Shown here in pieces: positions 52,037 through 64,000 of a stretch of DNA of 64,000 nt. Each line of letters starts with the position of its first letter. Position 1 is the first letter of the stretch. Where the stretch lies: the NCBI GenBank assembly GCA_029961685.1, contig JARWKL010000008.1, positions 30,629,619 through 30,693,618 on the forward strand, read 5' to 3'. The notes under the pieces were generated by a model. That model worked only from the letters and a program-made list of their open reading frames with translations, made no database searches and was not told the DNA's origin. The stretch is from Aristolochia californica (Eukaryota > Streptophyta > Magnoliopsida > Piperales > Aristolochiaceae). A program made the translations under genes and the position numbers.

Positions 52037-55000
52037 ATGATGCCAAAAATCTCAAGGAGTAGAAAAAATCAAATCCTCAAGTGGTTGGATATTTTCCAGA
52101 GCCAAACAACCCACTTTTTGCCAATCCTTAAAAATCACAGACACTTTTTGGAATTACCTCTCTCAGCATTTGTGGATGTTCAACTTTTCTTTTTCAGATC
52201 CAAACTTGAGTTTTCACTCTCCCATTTTTCTCGTAAACAAAAAAGACATGAGGCAAAATAGATCGCATGAAAATGAAAATTTTAGAGTCCATGTATGCAA
52301 AAAAAAAAATAGAAAACCTTAATAAATGTAAAAGTGAAGAAAATTATTTCACGCACTATAAAAACGAACCCCAAGGTTTTGTTATCCATGTTTGGGAAAT
52401 TCCACTAGTACAACCCCCTAATAATTAGCTTGGTGGAATTTTTTAGGAAAGGGACTTCTAACTGATCCTAACACGCTTTAAATGTGGTGTCCATGTATGC
52501 CAGAAACATGTTGAGGATGCAAGTGGCCTAATGATGCCAAAAATCTCAAGGAGTAGAAAGAATCAAATCCTCAAGTGGTTGGATATTTATTAGAGCCAAA
52601 CAACCCACTTTTTGCCTATCCTTAAAAATCTCAGATACTTTTTGGAATTATCTCTCTCAGCATTTGTGGATGTTCAACTTTTGTTTTTTCAGATCCAAAC
52701 TTGAGTTTTCACTCTCCCATTTTTCTCGTAAACAAAAAAGACATGAGGATAAATAGATCGCAACAAAATAAAAATTTTAGAGTCCATGTGTGCAAACAAA
52801 AATTTGAAAACCATAATAAATGTAAAAGTAAAGAAAATTATTTCACGCACTATAAAAATGAACTCCAAGGTTTTGTTATCCATGTTTGCGAAATTCCACA
52901 AGTACAACCCCCTAATAATTAGTTTGGTGGAATTTTATAGGAAATGGACTTCTAACTGATCTTAACATGCTTTAAATGTGGTGTCCATGCATGCCAGAAA
53001 CAAGTTGAGGATGCAAGTGGCCTAATGATGCCAAAAATCTCAAGGAGTAGAAAAAATCAAATCCTCAAGTTGTTGGATATATACCAGAGCCAAACAACCC
53101 ACTTTTTGCCTATCCTTAAAAATCACAAACACTTTTTGGAATTATCTCTCTCAGCATTTGTGGATGTTCAACTTTTCTTTTTCAGATCCAAACTTGAGTT
53201 TTCACTCTCCCATTTTTCTCGTAAACAAAAAAGACATGAGGATAAATAGATCGCAACAAAATAAAAATTTTAGAGTCCATGTATCCAAAAAAAAAACTTG
53301 AAAACCATAATAAATGTAAAAGTGAAGAAAATTATTTCACGCACTATAAAAACAAACTCCAAGATTTTGTTATCCATGTATGGGAAATTCCACAAGTACA
53401 ACCCCCTAATAATTAGCTTGGTGGAATTTTATAGGAAAGGGAGTTCTAACTGATCCTAACATGCATTAAATGTGGTGTCCGTGCATGCCAGAAACATGTT
53501 GAGGATGCAAGTGGCCTAATGATGCCAAAAATCTCAAGGAGTAGAAAAAATCAAATCCTCAAGTGGTTGCATATTTACCAGAGCCAAACAACCCACTTTT
53601 TGCCTATCCTTCAAAATCACAGATACTTTTTGCAATTATCTCTCTCAGTATTTGTGGATGTTCAACTTTTTTTTTTTCAGATCCAAACTTGAGTTTTCAC
53701 TCTCCCATTTTTCTCGTAAACAAAAACGATATAAGGCAAAATATATCGCAACAAAATGAAAATTTTAGAGTCCATGTATGCAAAAAAAAAAAATTGAAAA
53801 CCATAATAAACGTAAAAGTGAAGAAAATTATTTCACGCACTATAAAAACGAACTCCATGGTTTTGTTATCCATGTTTGGGAAATTCCACTAGTACAACCC
53901 CCTAATAATTAGCTTGGTGGAATTTTTTAGGAAAGGGACTTCTAACTCATCCTAACACGCTTTAAATGTGGTGTCCATGCATGCCAGAAACATGTTGAGG
54001 ATGCAAGTGGCCTAATGACGCCAAAAATCTCAAGGAGTAGAAAAAATCAAATCCTCAAGTGGTTGGATATTTACCAGAGCCAAACAACCCACTTTTTGCC
54101 TATCCTTAAAAATCACAGACACTTTTTGGAATTATCTCTCTCAGTATTTGTGGATGTTCAACTTTTTTTTTTCAGATCCAAACTTGAGTATTCACTCTCC
54201 CATTTTTCTCGTAAACAAAAACGATATAAGGCAAAATAGATCGCAACAAAATGAAAATTTTAGAGTCCATGTATACAAAAAAAAAATTGAAAACCATAAT
54301 AAATGTAAAAGTGAAGAAAATTATTTCACGCACTACAAAAACAGACTCCAAGGTTTTGTTATCCTTGTATGGGAAATTCCACTAGTACAACCCCCTAATA
54401 ATTATCTTGGTGGAATTTTATAGGAAAGGGACTTCTAACTGATCCTAACATGCTTTAAATGTGGTGTCCATGCATGCCAGAAACATGTTGAGGATGCAAG
54501 TGGCCTAATGATGCCAAAAATCTAAAGGAGTAGAAAAAATCAAATACTCAAGTGGTTGGATATTTACCTGAGCCAAACAACCCACTTTTTGATTATCCTT
54601 AAAAATCACAGATACTTTTTGGAATTATCTCTCTCCGTATTTGTGGATGTTCAACTTTTTTTTTTCAGATCCAAACTTGAGTTTTCACTCTCCCATTTTT
54701 CTCGTAAACAAAAACGATATAAGGCAAAATAGATCGCAACAAAATGAAAATTTTAGAGTCCATGTATGCAAAAAAAAAATTTGAAAACCATAATAAACGT
54801 AAAAGTGAAGAAAATTATTTCACGCACTATAAAAACAAACTCCAAGGTTTTCTTATCCATGTTTGGAAAATTCCACTAGTACAACCCCCTAATAATTAGC
54901 TTGGTGGAATTTTATAGGAAAGGGACTTCTAACAGATCCTAACATGCTTTAAATGTGGTGTCCATGCATGCCAGAAACATGTTGAGGATGCAAGTTGCCT

Positions 55001-55493
55001 AATGATGGCAAAAATCTCAAGGAGTAGAAAAAATCAAATCCTCAATTGGTTGGATATTGACCAGAGCCAAACAACCCACTTTTTGCCTATCCTTAAAAAT
55101 CACACACACTTTTTGGAATTATCTCTATCAGCATTGTGGATGTTCAACTTTTTGTTTTCAGATCCAAACTTGAGTTTTCACTCTCCCATTTTTCTCGTAA
55201 ACAAAAAAGACACGAGGCAAAATAGATCGCAACAAAATAAAAATTTTAGAGTCCATGTATGCAAAAAAAAATTTGAAAACCATAATAAATGTAAAAGTGA
55301 AGAAAATTATTTCACGCACTATAAAAACAAACTCCAAGGTTTTGTTATCCATGTATGGGAAATTCCACAAGTACAACCCCCTAATAATTAGCTTGGTGGA
55401 ATTTTATAGGAAAGGGAGTTCTAACTGATCCTAACATGCTTTAAATGTGGTGTCCATGCATGCCAGAAACATGTTGAGGATGCAAGTGGCCTA
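52037..55493 (+). repeat. HOR copy 16 (3457 bp), transitional
   Basis: Monomers start at 52037, 52531, 53025, 53519, 54015, 54508 and 55002. It is two bases shorter: the m1 A tract is 11 instead of 12, and the m4 A tract is 12 instead of 13. G at 53443 (GGGAGTTCT in the m3 tail) matches the m7 tail. T at 54996 matches the marker of copies 4 and 6. It still has the converted m2 state (GAGGATAAATAG) and GTCCGTGC in the m3 tail, as in copies 1-15. Confidence 0.96.
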
Positions 55494-58400
55494 ATGATGC
55501 CAAAAATCTCAAGGAGTAGAAAAAATCAAATCCTCAAGTGGTTGGATATTTTCCAGAGCCAAACAACCCACTTTTTGCCAATCCTTAAAAATCACAGACA
55601 CTTTTTGGAATTACCTCTCTCAGCATTTGTGGATGTTCAACTTTTCTTTTTCAGATCCAAACTTGAGTTTTCACTCTCCCATTTTTCTCGTAAACAAAAA
55701 AGACATGAGGCAAAATAGATCGCATGAAAATGAAAATTTTAGAGTCCATGTATGCAAAAAAAAAAAATAGAAAACCATAATAAATGTAAAAGTGAAGAAA
55801 ATTATTTCACGCACTATAAAAACGAACCCCAAGGTTTTGTTATCCACGTTTGGGAAATTCCACTAGTACAACCCCCTAATAATTAGCTTGGTGGAATTTT
55901 TTAGGAAAGGGACTTCTAACTGATCCTAACACGCTTTAAATGTGGTGTCCATGTATGCCAGAAACATGTTGAGGATGCAAGTGGCCTAATGTTGCCAAAA
56001 ATCTCAAGGAGTAGAAAGAATCAAATCCTCAAGTGGTTGGATATTTATTAGAGCCAAACAACCCACTTTTTGCCTATCCTTAAAAATCTCAGATACTTTT
56101 TGGAATTATCTCTCTCAGCATTTGTGGATGTTCAACTTTTGTTTTTTCAGATCCAAACTTGAGTTTTCACTCTCCCATTTTTCTCGTAAACAAAAAAGAC
56201 ATAAGGCAAAATAGATCGCAACAAAATAAAATTTTAGAGTCCATGTGTGCAAACAAAAATTTGAAAACCATAATAAATGTAAAAGTAAAGAAAATTATTT
56301 CACGCACTATAAAAATGAACTCCAAGGTTTTGTTATCCATGTTTGCGAAATTCCACAAGTACAACCCCCTAATAATTAGTTTGGTGGAATTTTATAGGAA
56401 ATGGACTTCTAACTGATCTTAACATGCTTTAAATGTGGTGTCCATGCATGCCAGAAACAAGTTGAGGATGCAAGTGGCCTAATGATGCCAAAAATCTCAA
56501 GGAGTAGAAAAAATCAAATCCTCAAGTTGTTGGATATTTACCTGAGCCAAACAACCCACTTTTTGCCTATCCTTAAAAATCACAAACACTTTTTGGAATT
56601 ATCTCTCTCAGCATTTGTGGATGTTCAACTTTTCTTTTTCAGATCCAAACTTGAGTTTTCACTCTCCCATTTTTCTCGTAAACAAAAAAGACATGAGGAT
56701 AAATAGATCGCAACAAAAGAAAAATTTTAGAGTCCATGTATCCAAAAAAAAAATTTGAAAACCATAATAAATGTAAAAGTGAAGAAAATTATTTCACGCA
56801 CTATAAAAACAAACTCCAAGATTTTGTTATCCATGTATGGGAAATTCCACAAGTACAACCCCCTAATAATTAGCTTGGTGGAATTTTATAGGAAAGGGAC
56901 TTCTAACTGATCCTAACATGCATTAAATGTGGTGTCCATGCATGCCAGAAACATGTTGAGCATGCAAGTGGCCTAATGATGCCAAAAATCTCAAGGAGTA
57001 GAAAAAATCAAATCCTCAAGTGGTTGCATATTTACCAGAGCCAAACAACCCACTTTTTGCCTATCCTTCAAAATCACAGATACTTTTTGCAATTATCTCT
57101 CTCAGTATTTGTGGATGTTCAACTTTTTTTTTTCAGATCCAAACTTGAGTTTTCACTCTCCCATTTTTCTCGTAAACAAAAACGATATAAGGCAAAATAT
57201 ATCGCAACAAAATGAAAATTTTAGAGTCCATGTATGCAAAAAAAAAAAATTGAAAACCATAATAAACGTAAAAGTGAAGAAAATTATTTCACGCACTATA
57301 AAAACGAACTCCATGGTTTTGTTATCCATGTTTGGGAAATTCCACTAGTACAACCCCCTAATAATTAGCTTGGTGGAATTTTTTAGGAAAGGGACTTCTA
57401 ACTCATCCTAACACGCTTTAAATGTGGTGTCCATGCATGCCAGAAACATGTTGAGGATGCAAGTGGCCTAATGACGCCAAAAATCTCAAGGAGTAGAAAA
57501 AATCAAATCCTCAAGTGGTTGGATATTTACCAGAGCCAAACAACCCACTTTTTGCCTATCCTTAAAAATCACAGACACTTTTTGGAATTATCTCTCTCAG
57601 TATTTGTGGATGTTCAACTTTTTTTTTTCAGATCCAAACTTGAGTATTCACTCTCCCATTTTTCTCGTAAACAAAAACGATATAAGGCAAAATAGATCGC
57701 AACAAAATGAAAATTTTAGAGTCCATGTATACAAAAAAAAAATTGAAAACCATAATAAATGTAAAAGTGAAGAAAATTATTTCACGCACTACAAAAACAG
57801 ACTCCAAGGTTTTGTTATCCTTGTATGGGAAATTCCACTAGTACAACCCCCTAATAATTATCTTGGTGGAATTTTATAGGAAAGGGACTTCTAACTGATC
57901 CTAACATGCTTTAAATGTGGTGTCCATGCATGCCAGAAACATGTTGAGGATGCAAGTGGCCTAATGATGCCAAAAATCTAAAGGAGTAGAAAAAATCAAA
58001 TACTCAAGTGGTTGGATATTTACCTGAGCCAAACAACCCACTTTTTGATTATCCTTAAAAATCACAGATACTTTTTGGAATTATCTCTCTCGGTATTTGT
58101 GGATGTTCAACTTTTTTTTTTCAGATCCAAACTTGAGTTTTCACTCTCCCGTTTTTCTCGTAAACAAAAACGATATAAGGCAAAATAGATCGCAACAAAA
58201 TGAAAATTTTAGAGTCCATGTATGCAAAAAAAAAATTTGAAAACCATAATAAACGTAAAAGTGAAGAAAATTATTTCACGCACTATAAAAACAAACTCCA
58301 AGGTTTTCTTATCCATGTTTGGAAAATTCCACTAGTACAACCCCCTAATAATTAGCTTGGTGGAATTTTATAGGAAAGGGACTTCTAACAGATCCTAACA

Positions 58401-58949
58401 TGCTTTAAATGTGGTGTCCATGCATGCCAGAAACATGTTGAGGATGCAAGTGGCCTAATGATGGCAAAAATCTCAAGGAGTAGAAAAAATCAAATCCTCA
58501 ATTGGTTGGATATTGACCAGAGCCAAACAACCCACTTTTTGCCTATCCTTAAAAATCACACACACTTTTTGGAATTATCTCTATCAGCATTGTGGATGTT
58601 CAACTTTTTGTTTTCAGATCCAAACTTGAGTTTTCACTCTCCCATTTTTCTCGTAAACAAAAAAGACACGAGGCAAAATAGATCGCAACAAAATAAAAAT
58701 TTTAGAGTCCATGTATGCAAAAAAAAATTTGAAAACCATAATAAATGTAAAAGTGAAGAAAATTATTTCACGCACTATAAAAACAAACTCCAAGGTTTTG
58801 TTATCCATGTATGGGAAATTCCACAAGTACAACCCCCTAATAATTAGCTTGGTGGAATTTTATAGGAAAGGGAGTTCTAACTGATCCTAACATGCTTTAA
58901 ATGTGGTGTCCATGCATGCCAGAAACATGTTGAGGATGCAAGTGGCCTA
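55494..58949 (+). repeat. HOR copy 17 (3456 bp), divergent
   Basis: Monomers start at 55494, 55989, 56482, 56976, 57471, 57964 and 58458. Private or nearly private changes: C at 55847, T at 55992 (ATGTTGCC), G at 56719, T at 56754 and C at 56961. Shared with copy 18: GACATAAGGCAAAATAG in m2, GTCCATGC in the m3 tail, ACCATAAT in m1, and G at 58092 and 58151 in m6. The m4 T tract is 10 and its A tract 12; m2 lacks one A before TTTT. These three losses account for the length. Confidence 0.96.
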
Positions 58950-61900
58950 ATGATGCCAAAAATCTCAAGGAGTAGAAAAAATCAAATCCTCAAGTGGTTG
59001 GATATTTTCCAGAGCCAAACAACCCACTTTTTGCCAATCCTTAAAAATCACAGACACTTTTTGGAATTATCTCTCTCAGCATTTGTGGATGTTCAACTTT
59101 TCTTTTTCAGATCCAAACTTGAGTTTTCACTCTCCCATTTTTCTCGTAAACAAAAAAGACATGAGGCAAAATAGATCGCATGAAAATGAAAATTTTAGAG
59201 TCCATGTATGCAAAAAAAAAAATAGAAAACCATAATAAATGTAAAAGTGAAGAAAATTATTTCACGCACTATAAAAACGAACACCAAGGTTTTGTTATCC
59301 ATGTTTGGGAAATTCCACTAGTACAACCCCCTAATAATTAGCTTGGTGGAATTTTTTAGGAAAGGGACTTCTAACTGATCCTAACACGCTTTAAATGTGG
59401 TGTCCATGTATGCCAGAAACATGTTGAGGATGCAAGTGGCCTAATGATGCCAAAAATCTCAAGGAGTAGAAAAAATCAAATCCTCAAGTGGTTAGATATT
59501 TATTAGAGCCAAACGACCCACTTTTTGCCCATCCTTAAAAATCTCAGATACTTTTTGGAATTATCTCTCTCAGCATTTGTGGATGTTCAACTTTTGTTTT
59601 TTCAGATCCAAACTTGAGTTTTCACTCTCCCATTTTTCTCGTAAACAAAAAAGACATAAGGCAAAATAGATCGCAACAAAATAAAATTTTAGAGTCCATG
59701 TGTGCAAACAAAAATTTGAAAACCATAATAAATGTAAAAGTAAAGAAAATTATTTCACGCACTATAAAAATGAACTCCAAGGTTTTGTTATCCATGTTTG
59801 CGAAATTCCACAAGTACAACCCCCTAATAATTAGTTTGGTGGAATTTTATAGGAAATGGACTTCTAACTGATCTTAACATGCTTTAAATGTGGTGTCCAT
59901 GCATGCCAGAAACAAGTTGAGGATGCAAGTGGCCTAATGATGCCAAAAATCTCAAGGAGTAGAAAAAATCAAATCCTCAAGTTGTTGGATATTTACCAGA
60001 GCCAAACAACCCACTTTTTGCCTATCCTTAAAAATCACAAACGCTTTTTGGAATTATCTCTCTCAGCATTTGTGGATGTTCAACTTTTCTTTTTCAGATC
60101 CAAACTTGAGTTTTCACTCTCCCATTTTTCTCGTAAACAAAAAAGACATGAGGATAAATAGATCGCAACAAAATAAAAATTTTAGAGTCCATGTATCCAA
60201 AAAAAAAACTTGAAAACCATAATAAATGTAAAAGTGAAGAAAATTATTTCACGCACTATAAAAACAAACTCCAAGATTTTGTTATCCATGTATGGGAAAT
60301 TCCACAAGTACAACCCCCTAATAATTAGCTTGGTGGAATTTTATAGGAAAGGGACTTCTAACTGATCCTAACATGCATTAAATGTGGTGTCCATGCATGC
60401 CAGAAACATGTTGAGGATGCAAGTGGCCTAATGATGCCAAAAATCTCAAGGAGTAGAAAAAATCAAATCCTCAAGTGGTTGCATATTTACCTGAGCCAAA
60501 CAACCCACTTTTTGCCTATCCTTCAAAATCACAGATACTTTTTGCAATTATCTCTCTTAGTATTTGTGGATGTTCAACTTTTTTTTTTTCAGATCCAAAC
60601 TTGAGTTTTCACTCTCCCATTTTTCTCGTAAACAAAAACGATATAAGGCAAAATATATCGCAACAAAATGAAAATTTTAGAGTCCATGTATGCAAAAAAA
60701 AAAAATTGAAAACCATAATAAACGTAAAAGTGAAGAAAATTATTTCACGCACTATAAAAACGAACTCCATGGTTTTGTTATCCATGTTTGGGAAATTCCA
60801 CTAGTACAACCCCCTAATAATTAGCTTGGTGGAATTTTTTAGGAAAGGGACTTCTAACTCATCCTAACACGCTTTAAATGTGGTGTCCATGCATGCCAGA
60901 AACATGTTGAGGATGCAAGTGGCCTAATGATGCCAAAAATCTCAAGGAGTAGAAAAAATCAAATCCTCAAGTGGTTGGATATTTACCAGAGCCAAACAAC
61001 CCACTTTTTGCCTATCCTTAAAAATCACAGACACTTTTTGGAATTATCTCTCTCAGTATTTGTGGATGTTCAACTTTTTTTTTTCAGATCCAAACTTGAG
61101 TATTCACTCTCCCATTTTTCTCGTAAACAAAAACGATATAAGGCAAAATAGATCGCAACAAAATGAAAATTTTAGAGTCCATGTATACAAAAAAAAAATT
61201 GAAAACCATAATAAATGTAAAAGTGAAGAAAATTATTTCACGCACTACAAAAACAGACTCCAAGGTTTTGTTATCCTTGTATGGGAAATTCCACTAGTAC
61301 AACCCCCTAATAATTATCTTGGTGGAATTTTATAGGAAAGGGACTTCTAACTGATCCTAACATGCTTTAAATGTGGTGTCCATGCATGCCAGAAACATGT
61401 TGAGGATGCAAGTGGCCTAATGATGCCAAAAATCTAAAGGAGTAGAAAAAATCAAATACTCAAGTGGTTGGATATTTACCTGAGCCAAACAACCCACTTT
61501 TTGATTATCCTTAAAAATCACAGATACTTTTTGGAATTATCTCTCTCGGTATTTGTGGATGTTCAACTTTTTTTTTTCAGATCAAAACTTGAGTTTTCAC
61601 TCTCCCGTTTTTCTCGTAAACAAAAACGATATAAGGCAAAATAGATCGCAACAAAATGAAAATTTTAGAGTCCATGTATGCAAAAAAAAAATTTGAAAAC
61701 CATAATAAACGTAAAAGTGAAGAAAATTATTTCACGCACTATAAAAACAAACTCCAAGGTTTTCTTATCCATGTTTGGAAAATTCCACTAGTACAACCCC
61801 CTAATAATTAGCTTGGTGGAATTTTATAGGAAAGGGACTTCTAACAGATCCTAACATGCTTTAAATGTGGTGTCCATGCATGCCAGAAACATGTTGAGGA

Positions 61901-62405
61901 TGCAAGTGGCCTAATGATGGCAAAAATCTCAAGGAGTAGAAAAAATCAAATCCTCAATTGGTTGGATATTGACCAGAGCCAAACAACCCACTTTTTGCCT
62001 ATCCTTAAAAATCACACACACTTTTTGGAATTATCTCTATCAGCATTGTGGATGTTCAACTTTTTGTTTTCAGATCCAAACTTGAGTTTTCACTCTCCCA
62101 TTTTTCTCGTAAACAAAAAAGACACGAGGCAAAATAGATCGCAACAAAATAAAAATTTTAGAGTCCATGTATGCAAAAAAAAATTTGAAAACCATAATAA
62201 ATGTAAAAGTGAAGAAAATTATTTCACGCACTATAAAAACAAACTCCAAGGTTTTGTTATCCATTTTTGGGAAATTCCACAAGTACAACCCCCTAATAAT
62301 TAGCTTGGTGGAATTTTATAGGAAAGGGAGTTCTAACTGATCCTAACATGCTTTAAATGTGGTGTCCATGCATGCCAGAAACATGTTGAGGATGCAAGTG
62401 GCCTA
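58950..62405 (+). repeat. HOR copy 18 (3456 bp), divergent
   Basis: Monomers start at 58950, 59444, 59937, 60431, 60927, 61420 and 61914. States matching the other monomers rather than copies 1-17: GAATTATCTC in m1, GTAGAAAAAATC in m2 and ATGATGCC in m5 (T at 60931). Private changes: A at 59494, G at 59515, C at 59530, T at 60558, A at 61584, and T at 62265 and 62267. G at 60043 and T at 60492 are shared with partial copy 19. Confidence 0.96.
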
Positions 62406-64000
62406 ATGATGCCAAAAATCTCAAGGAGTAGAAAAAATCAAATCCTCAAGTGGTTGGATATTTTCCAGAGCCAAACAACCCACTTTTTGCCAATCCTTAA
62501 AAATCACAGACACTTTTTGGAATTATCTCTCTCAGCATTTGTGGATGTTCAACTTTTCTTTTTCAGATCCAAACTTGAGTTTTCACTCTCCCATTTTTCT
62601 CGTAAACAAAAAAGACATGAGGCAAAATAGATCGCATGAAAATGAAAATTTTAGAGTCCATGTATGCAAAAAAAAAAATAGAAAACCATAATAAATGTAA
62701 AAGTGAAGAAAATTATTTCACGCACTATAAAAACGAACACCAAGGTTTTGTTATCCATGTTTGGGAAATTCCACTAGTACAACCCCCTAATAATTAGCTT
62801 GGTGGAATTTTTTAGGAAAGGGACTTCTAACTGATCCTAACACGCTTTAAATGTGGTGTCCATGTATGCCAGAAACATGTTGAGGATGCAAGTGGCCTAA
62901 TGATGCCAAAAATCTCAAGGAGTAGAAAAAATCAAATCCTCAAGTGGTTGGATATTTATTAGAGCCAAACAACCCACTTTTTGCCTATCCTTAAAAATCT
63001 CAGATACTTTTTGGAATTATCTCTCTCAGCATTTGTGGATGTTCAACTTTTGTTTTTTCAGATCCAAACTTGAGTTTTCACTCTCCCATTTTTCTCGTAA
63101 ACAAAAAAGACATAAGGCAAAATAGATCGCAACAAAATAAAATTTTAGAGTCCATGTGTGCAAACAAAAATTTGAAAACCATAATAAATGTAAAAGTAAA
63201 GAAAATTATTTCACGCACTATAAAAATGAACTCCAAGGTTTTGTTATCCATGTTTGCGAAATTCCACAAGTACAACCCCCTAATAATTAGTTTGGTGGAA
63301 TTTTATAGGAAATGGACTTCTAACTGATCTTAACATGCTTTAAATGTGGTGTCCATGCATGCCAGAAACAAGTTGAGGATGCAAGTGGCCTAATGATGCC
63401 AAAAATCTCAAGGAGTAGAAAAAATCAAATCCTCAAGTTGTTGGATATTTACCAGAGCCAAACAACCCACTTTTTGCCTATCCTTAAAAATCACAAACGC
63501 TTTTTGGAATTATCTCTCTCAGCATTTGTGGATGTTCAACTTTTCTTTTTCAGATCCAAACTTGAGTTTTCACTCTCCCATTTTTCTCGTAAACAAAAAA
63601 GACATGAGGATAAATAGATCGCAACAAAATAAAAATTTTAGAGTCCATGTATCCAAAAAAAAAACTTGAAAACCATAATAAATGTAAAAGTGAAGAAAAT
63701 TATTTCACGCACTATAAAAACAAACTCCAAGATTTTGTTATCCATGTATGGGAAATTCCACAAGTACAACCCCCTAATAATTAGCTTGGTGGAATTTTAT
63801 AGGAAAGGGACTTCTAACTGATCCTAACATGCATTAAATGTGGTGTCCATGCATGCCAGAAACATGTTGAGGATGCAAGTGGCCTAATGATGCCAAAAAT
63901 CTCAAGGAGTAGAAAAAATCAAATCCTCAAGTGGTTGCATATTTACCTGAGCCAAACAACCCACTTTTTGCCTATCCTTCAAAATCACAGATACTTTTTG
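62406..64000 (+). repeat. Partial HOR copy 19 (m1-m3 and start of m4)
   Basis: Monomers start at 62406, 62900, 63393 and 63887, cut by the window end in m4. It groups with copy 18: m1 A tract of 11, GAATTATCTC, unconverted m2 (GACATAAGGCAAAATAG), G at 63499 and T at 63948 (CCTGAGCC in m4). The array clearly continues beyond the window. Confidence 0.95.

Larger units (their letters stand above)
1..64000. repeat. Satellite DNA array, 7-mer higher-order repeat, period 3459 bp
   Basis: Seen: the site ATGATGCC or a one-base variant recurs at 152, 647, 1141, 1635, 2132, 2625, 3119 and 3611, giving monomer spacings of 495, 494, 494, 497, 493, 494 and 492 bp. The monomer at 3611 matches the one at 152, not its neighbours, and the pattern then repeats every 3459 bp to the right end. 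By eye, m1 and m5 differ at about 11-13 of their first 225 positions (near 5 percent), while successive HOR copies on the left differ at almost none. Known: this two-level structure marks satellite arrays homogenised by unequal exchange, gene conversion or block duplication, commonly at centromeres. Inferred: a eukaryotic heterochromatic array; centromere function is not shown. There is no unique sequence or non-satellite insertion, so every gene-free stretch is this satellite. I do not recognise the family. Confidence 0.98.

Noticed and set aside
1..64000. CRISPR array
   Set aside because: Repeats are about 494 bp with no short repeat/unique spacer alternation, and no cas genes are present.
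1..64000. Transposable element or LTR tandem
   Set aside because: No terminal repeats, target-site duplications, primer-binding site, polypurine tract or reverse transcriptase/transposase reading frame. A transposon origin of the monomer cannot be excluded but nothing seen supports it.
1..64000. rDNA, 5S or tRNA tandem array, or telomeric repeat
   Set aside because: No rRNA or tRNA conserved segments and no telomere motif runs were seen; the monomer is A/T-tract-rich non-coding sequence.
1..64000. CENP-B box or other named centromere protein site
   Set aside because: I saw no match to the mammalian CENP-B box, and no other named motif could be supported. A motif scan would be needed to be certain.
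1..64000. Assigning the satellite to a named family or species
   Set aside because: The monomer length and sequence do not match any satellite I can recall with confidence. A database search of the 494-bp consensus would decide it.

Overview
The whole window is a single head-to-tail tandem satellite DNA array. I found no protein-coding gene, RNA gene, transposon, CRISPR array or unique-sequence interval. The basic monomer is about 494 bp (492-497 bp), AT-rich (about one third G+C by eye). Seven diverged monomers (here m1-m7, lengths 495, 494, 494, 497, 493, 494 and 492 bp) are joined in a fixed order into a higher-order repeat (HOR) of exactly 3459 bp. The window holds the last 151 bp of one HOR, 18 complete HORs (copies 1-18) and the first 1595 bp of copy 19. 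The monomer phase used here starts at the conserved ATGATGCC-like site and is arbitrary.

Organism: multi-monomer HORs with very high homogeneity over tens of kilobases are typical of eukaryotic heterochromatin, most often centromeric or pericentromeric, sometimes subtelomeric. The monomer is not primate alpha satellite or any satellite I recognise. A flowering plant is plausible (AT-rich, about 500-bp satellite), but this is a weak inference and the species and chromosomal position cannot be read from the window.

Layout: copies 1-15 (152-52036) are near-identical and all exactly 3459 bp, with only a few single-base markers noticed. Copy 16 (3457 bp) begins to differ. Copies 17 and 18 (3456 bp each) and partial copy 19 carry many more differences. 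At many of these the right-hand copies show the base found in the other monomer types, so the left copies carry the derived, recently spread version. The array therefore appears to get older from left to right, as if the right side lies nearer an array edge or an older layer.

Hidden structure: several single-base markers recur at exactly 6918 bp (two HORs): 33446/40364/47282, 13490/20408 and 14002/20920. Recent amplification therefore also copied 14-monomer blocks. A short gene-conversion tract from m3 into m2 distinguishes copies 1-16 from 17-19. Each monomer carries a T-rich tract, an A tract about 110 bp later, a TATA-like site (broken in m5) and a dyad-symmetric element. The short open frames (129 codons at most) recur in every repeat, overlap on both strands and change with homopolymer length. 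I treat them as chance frames in satellite DNA.
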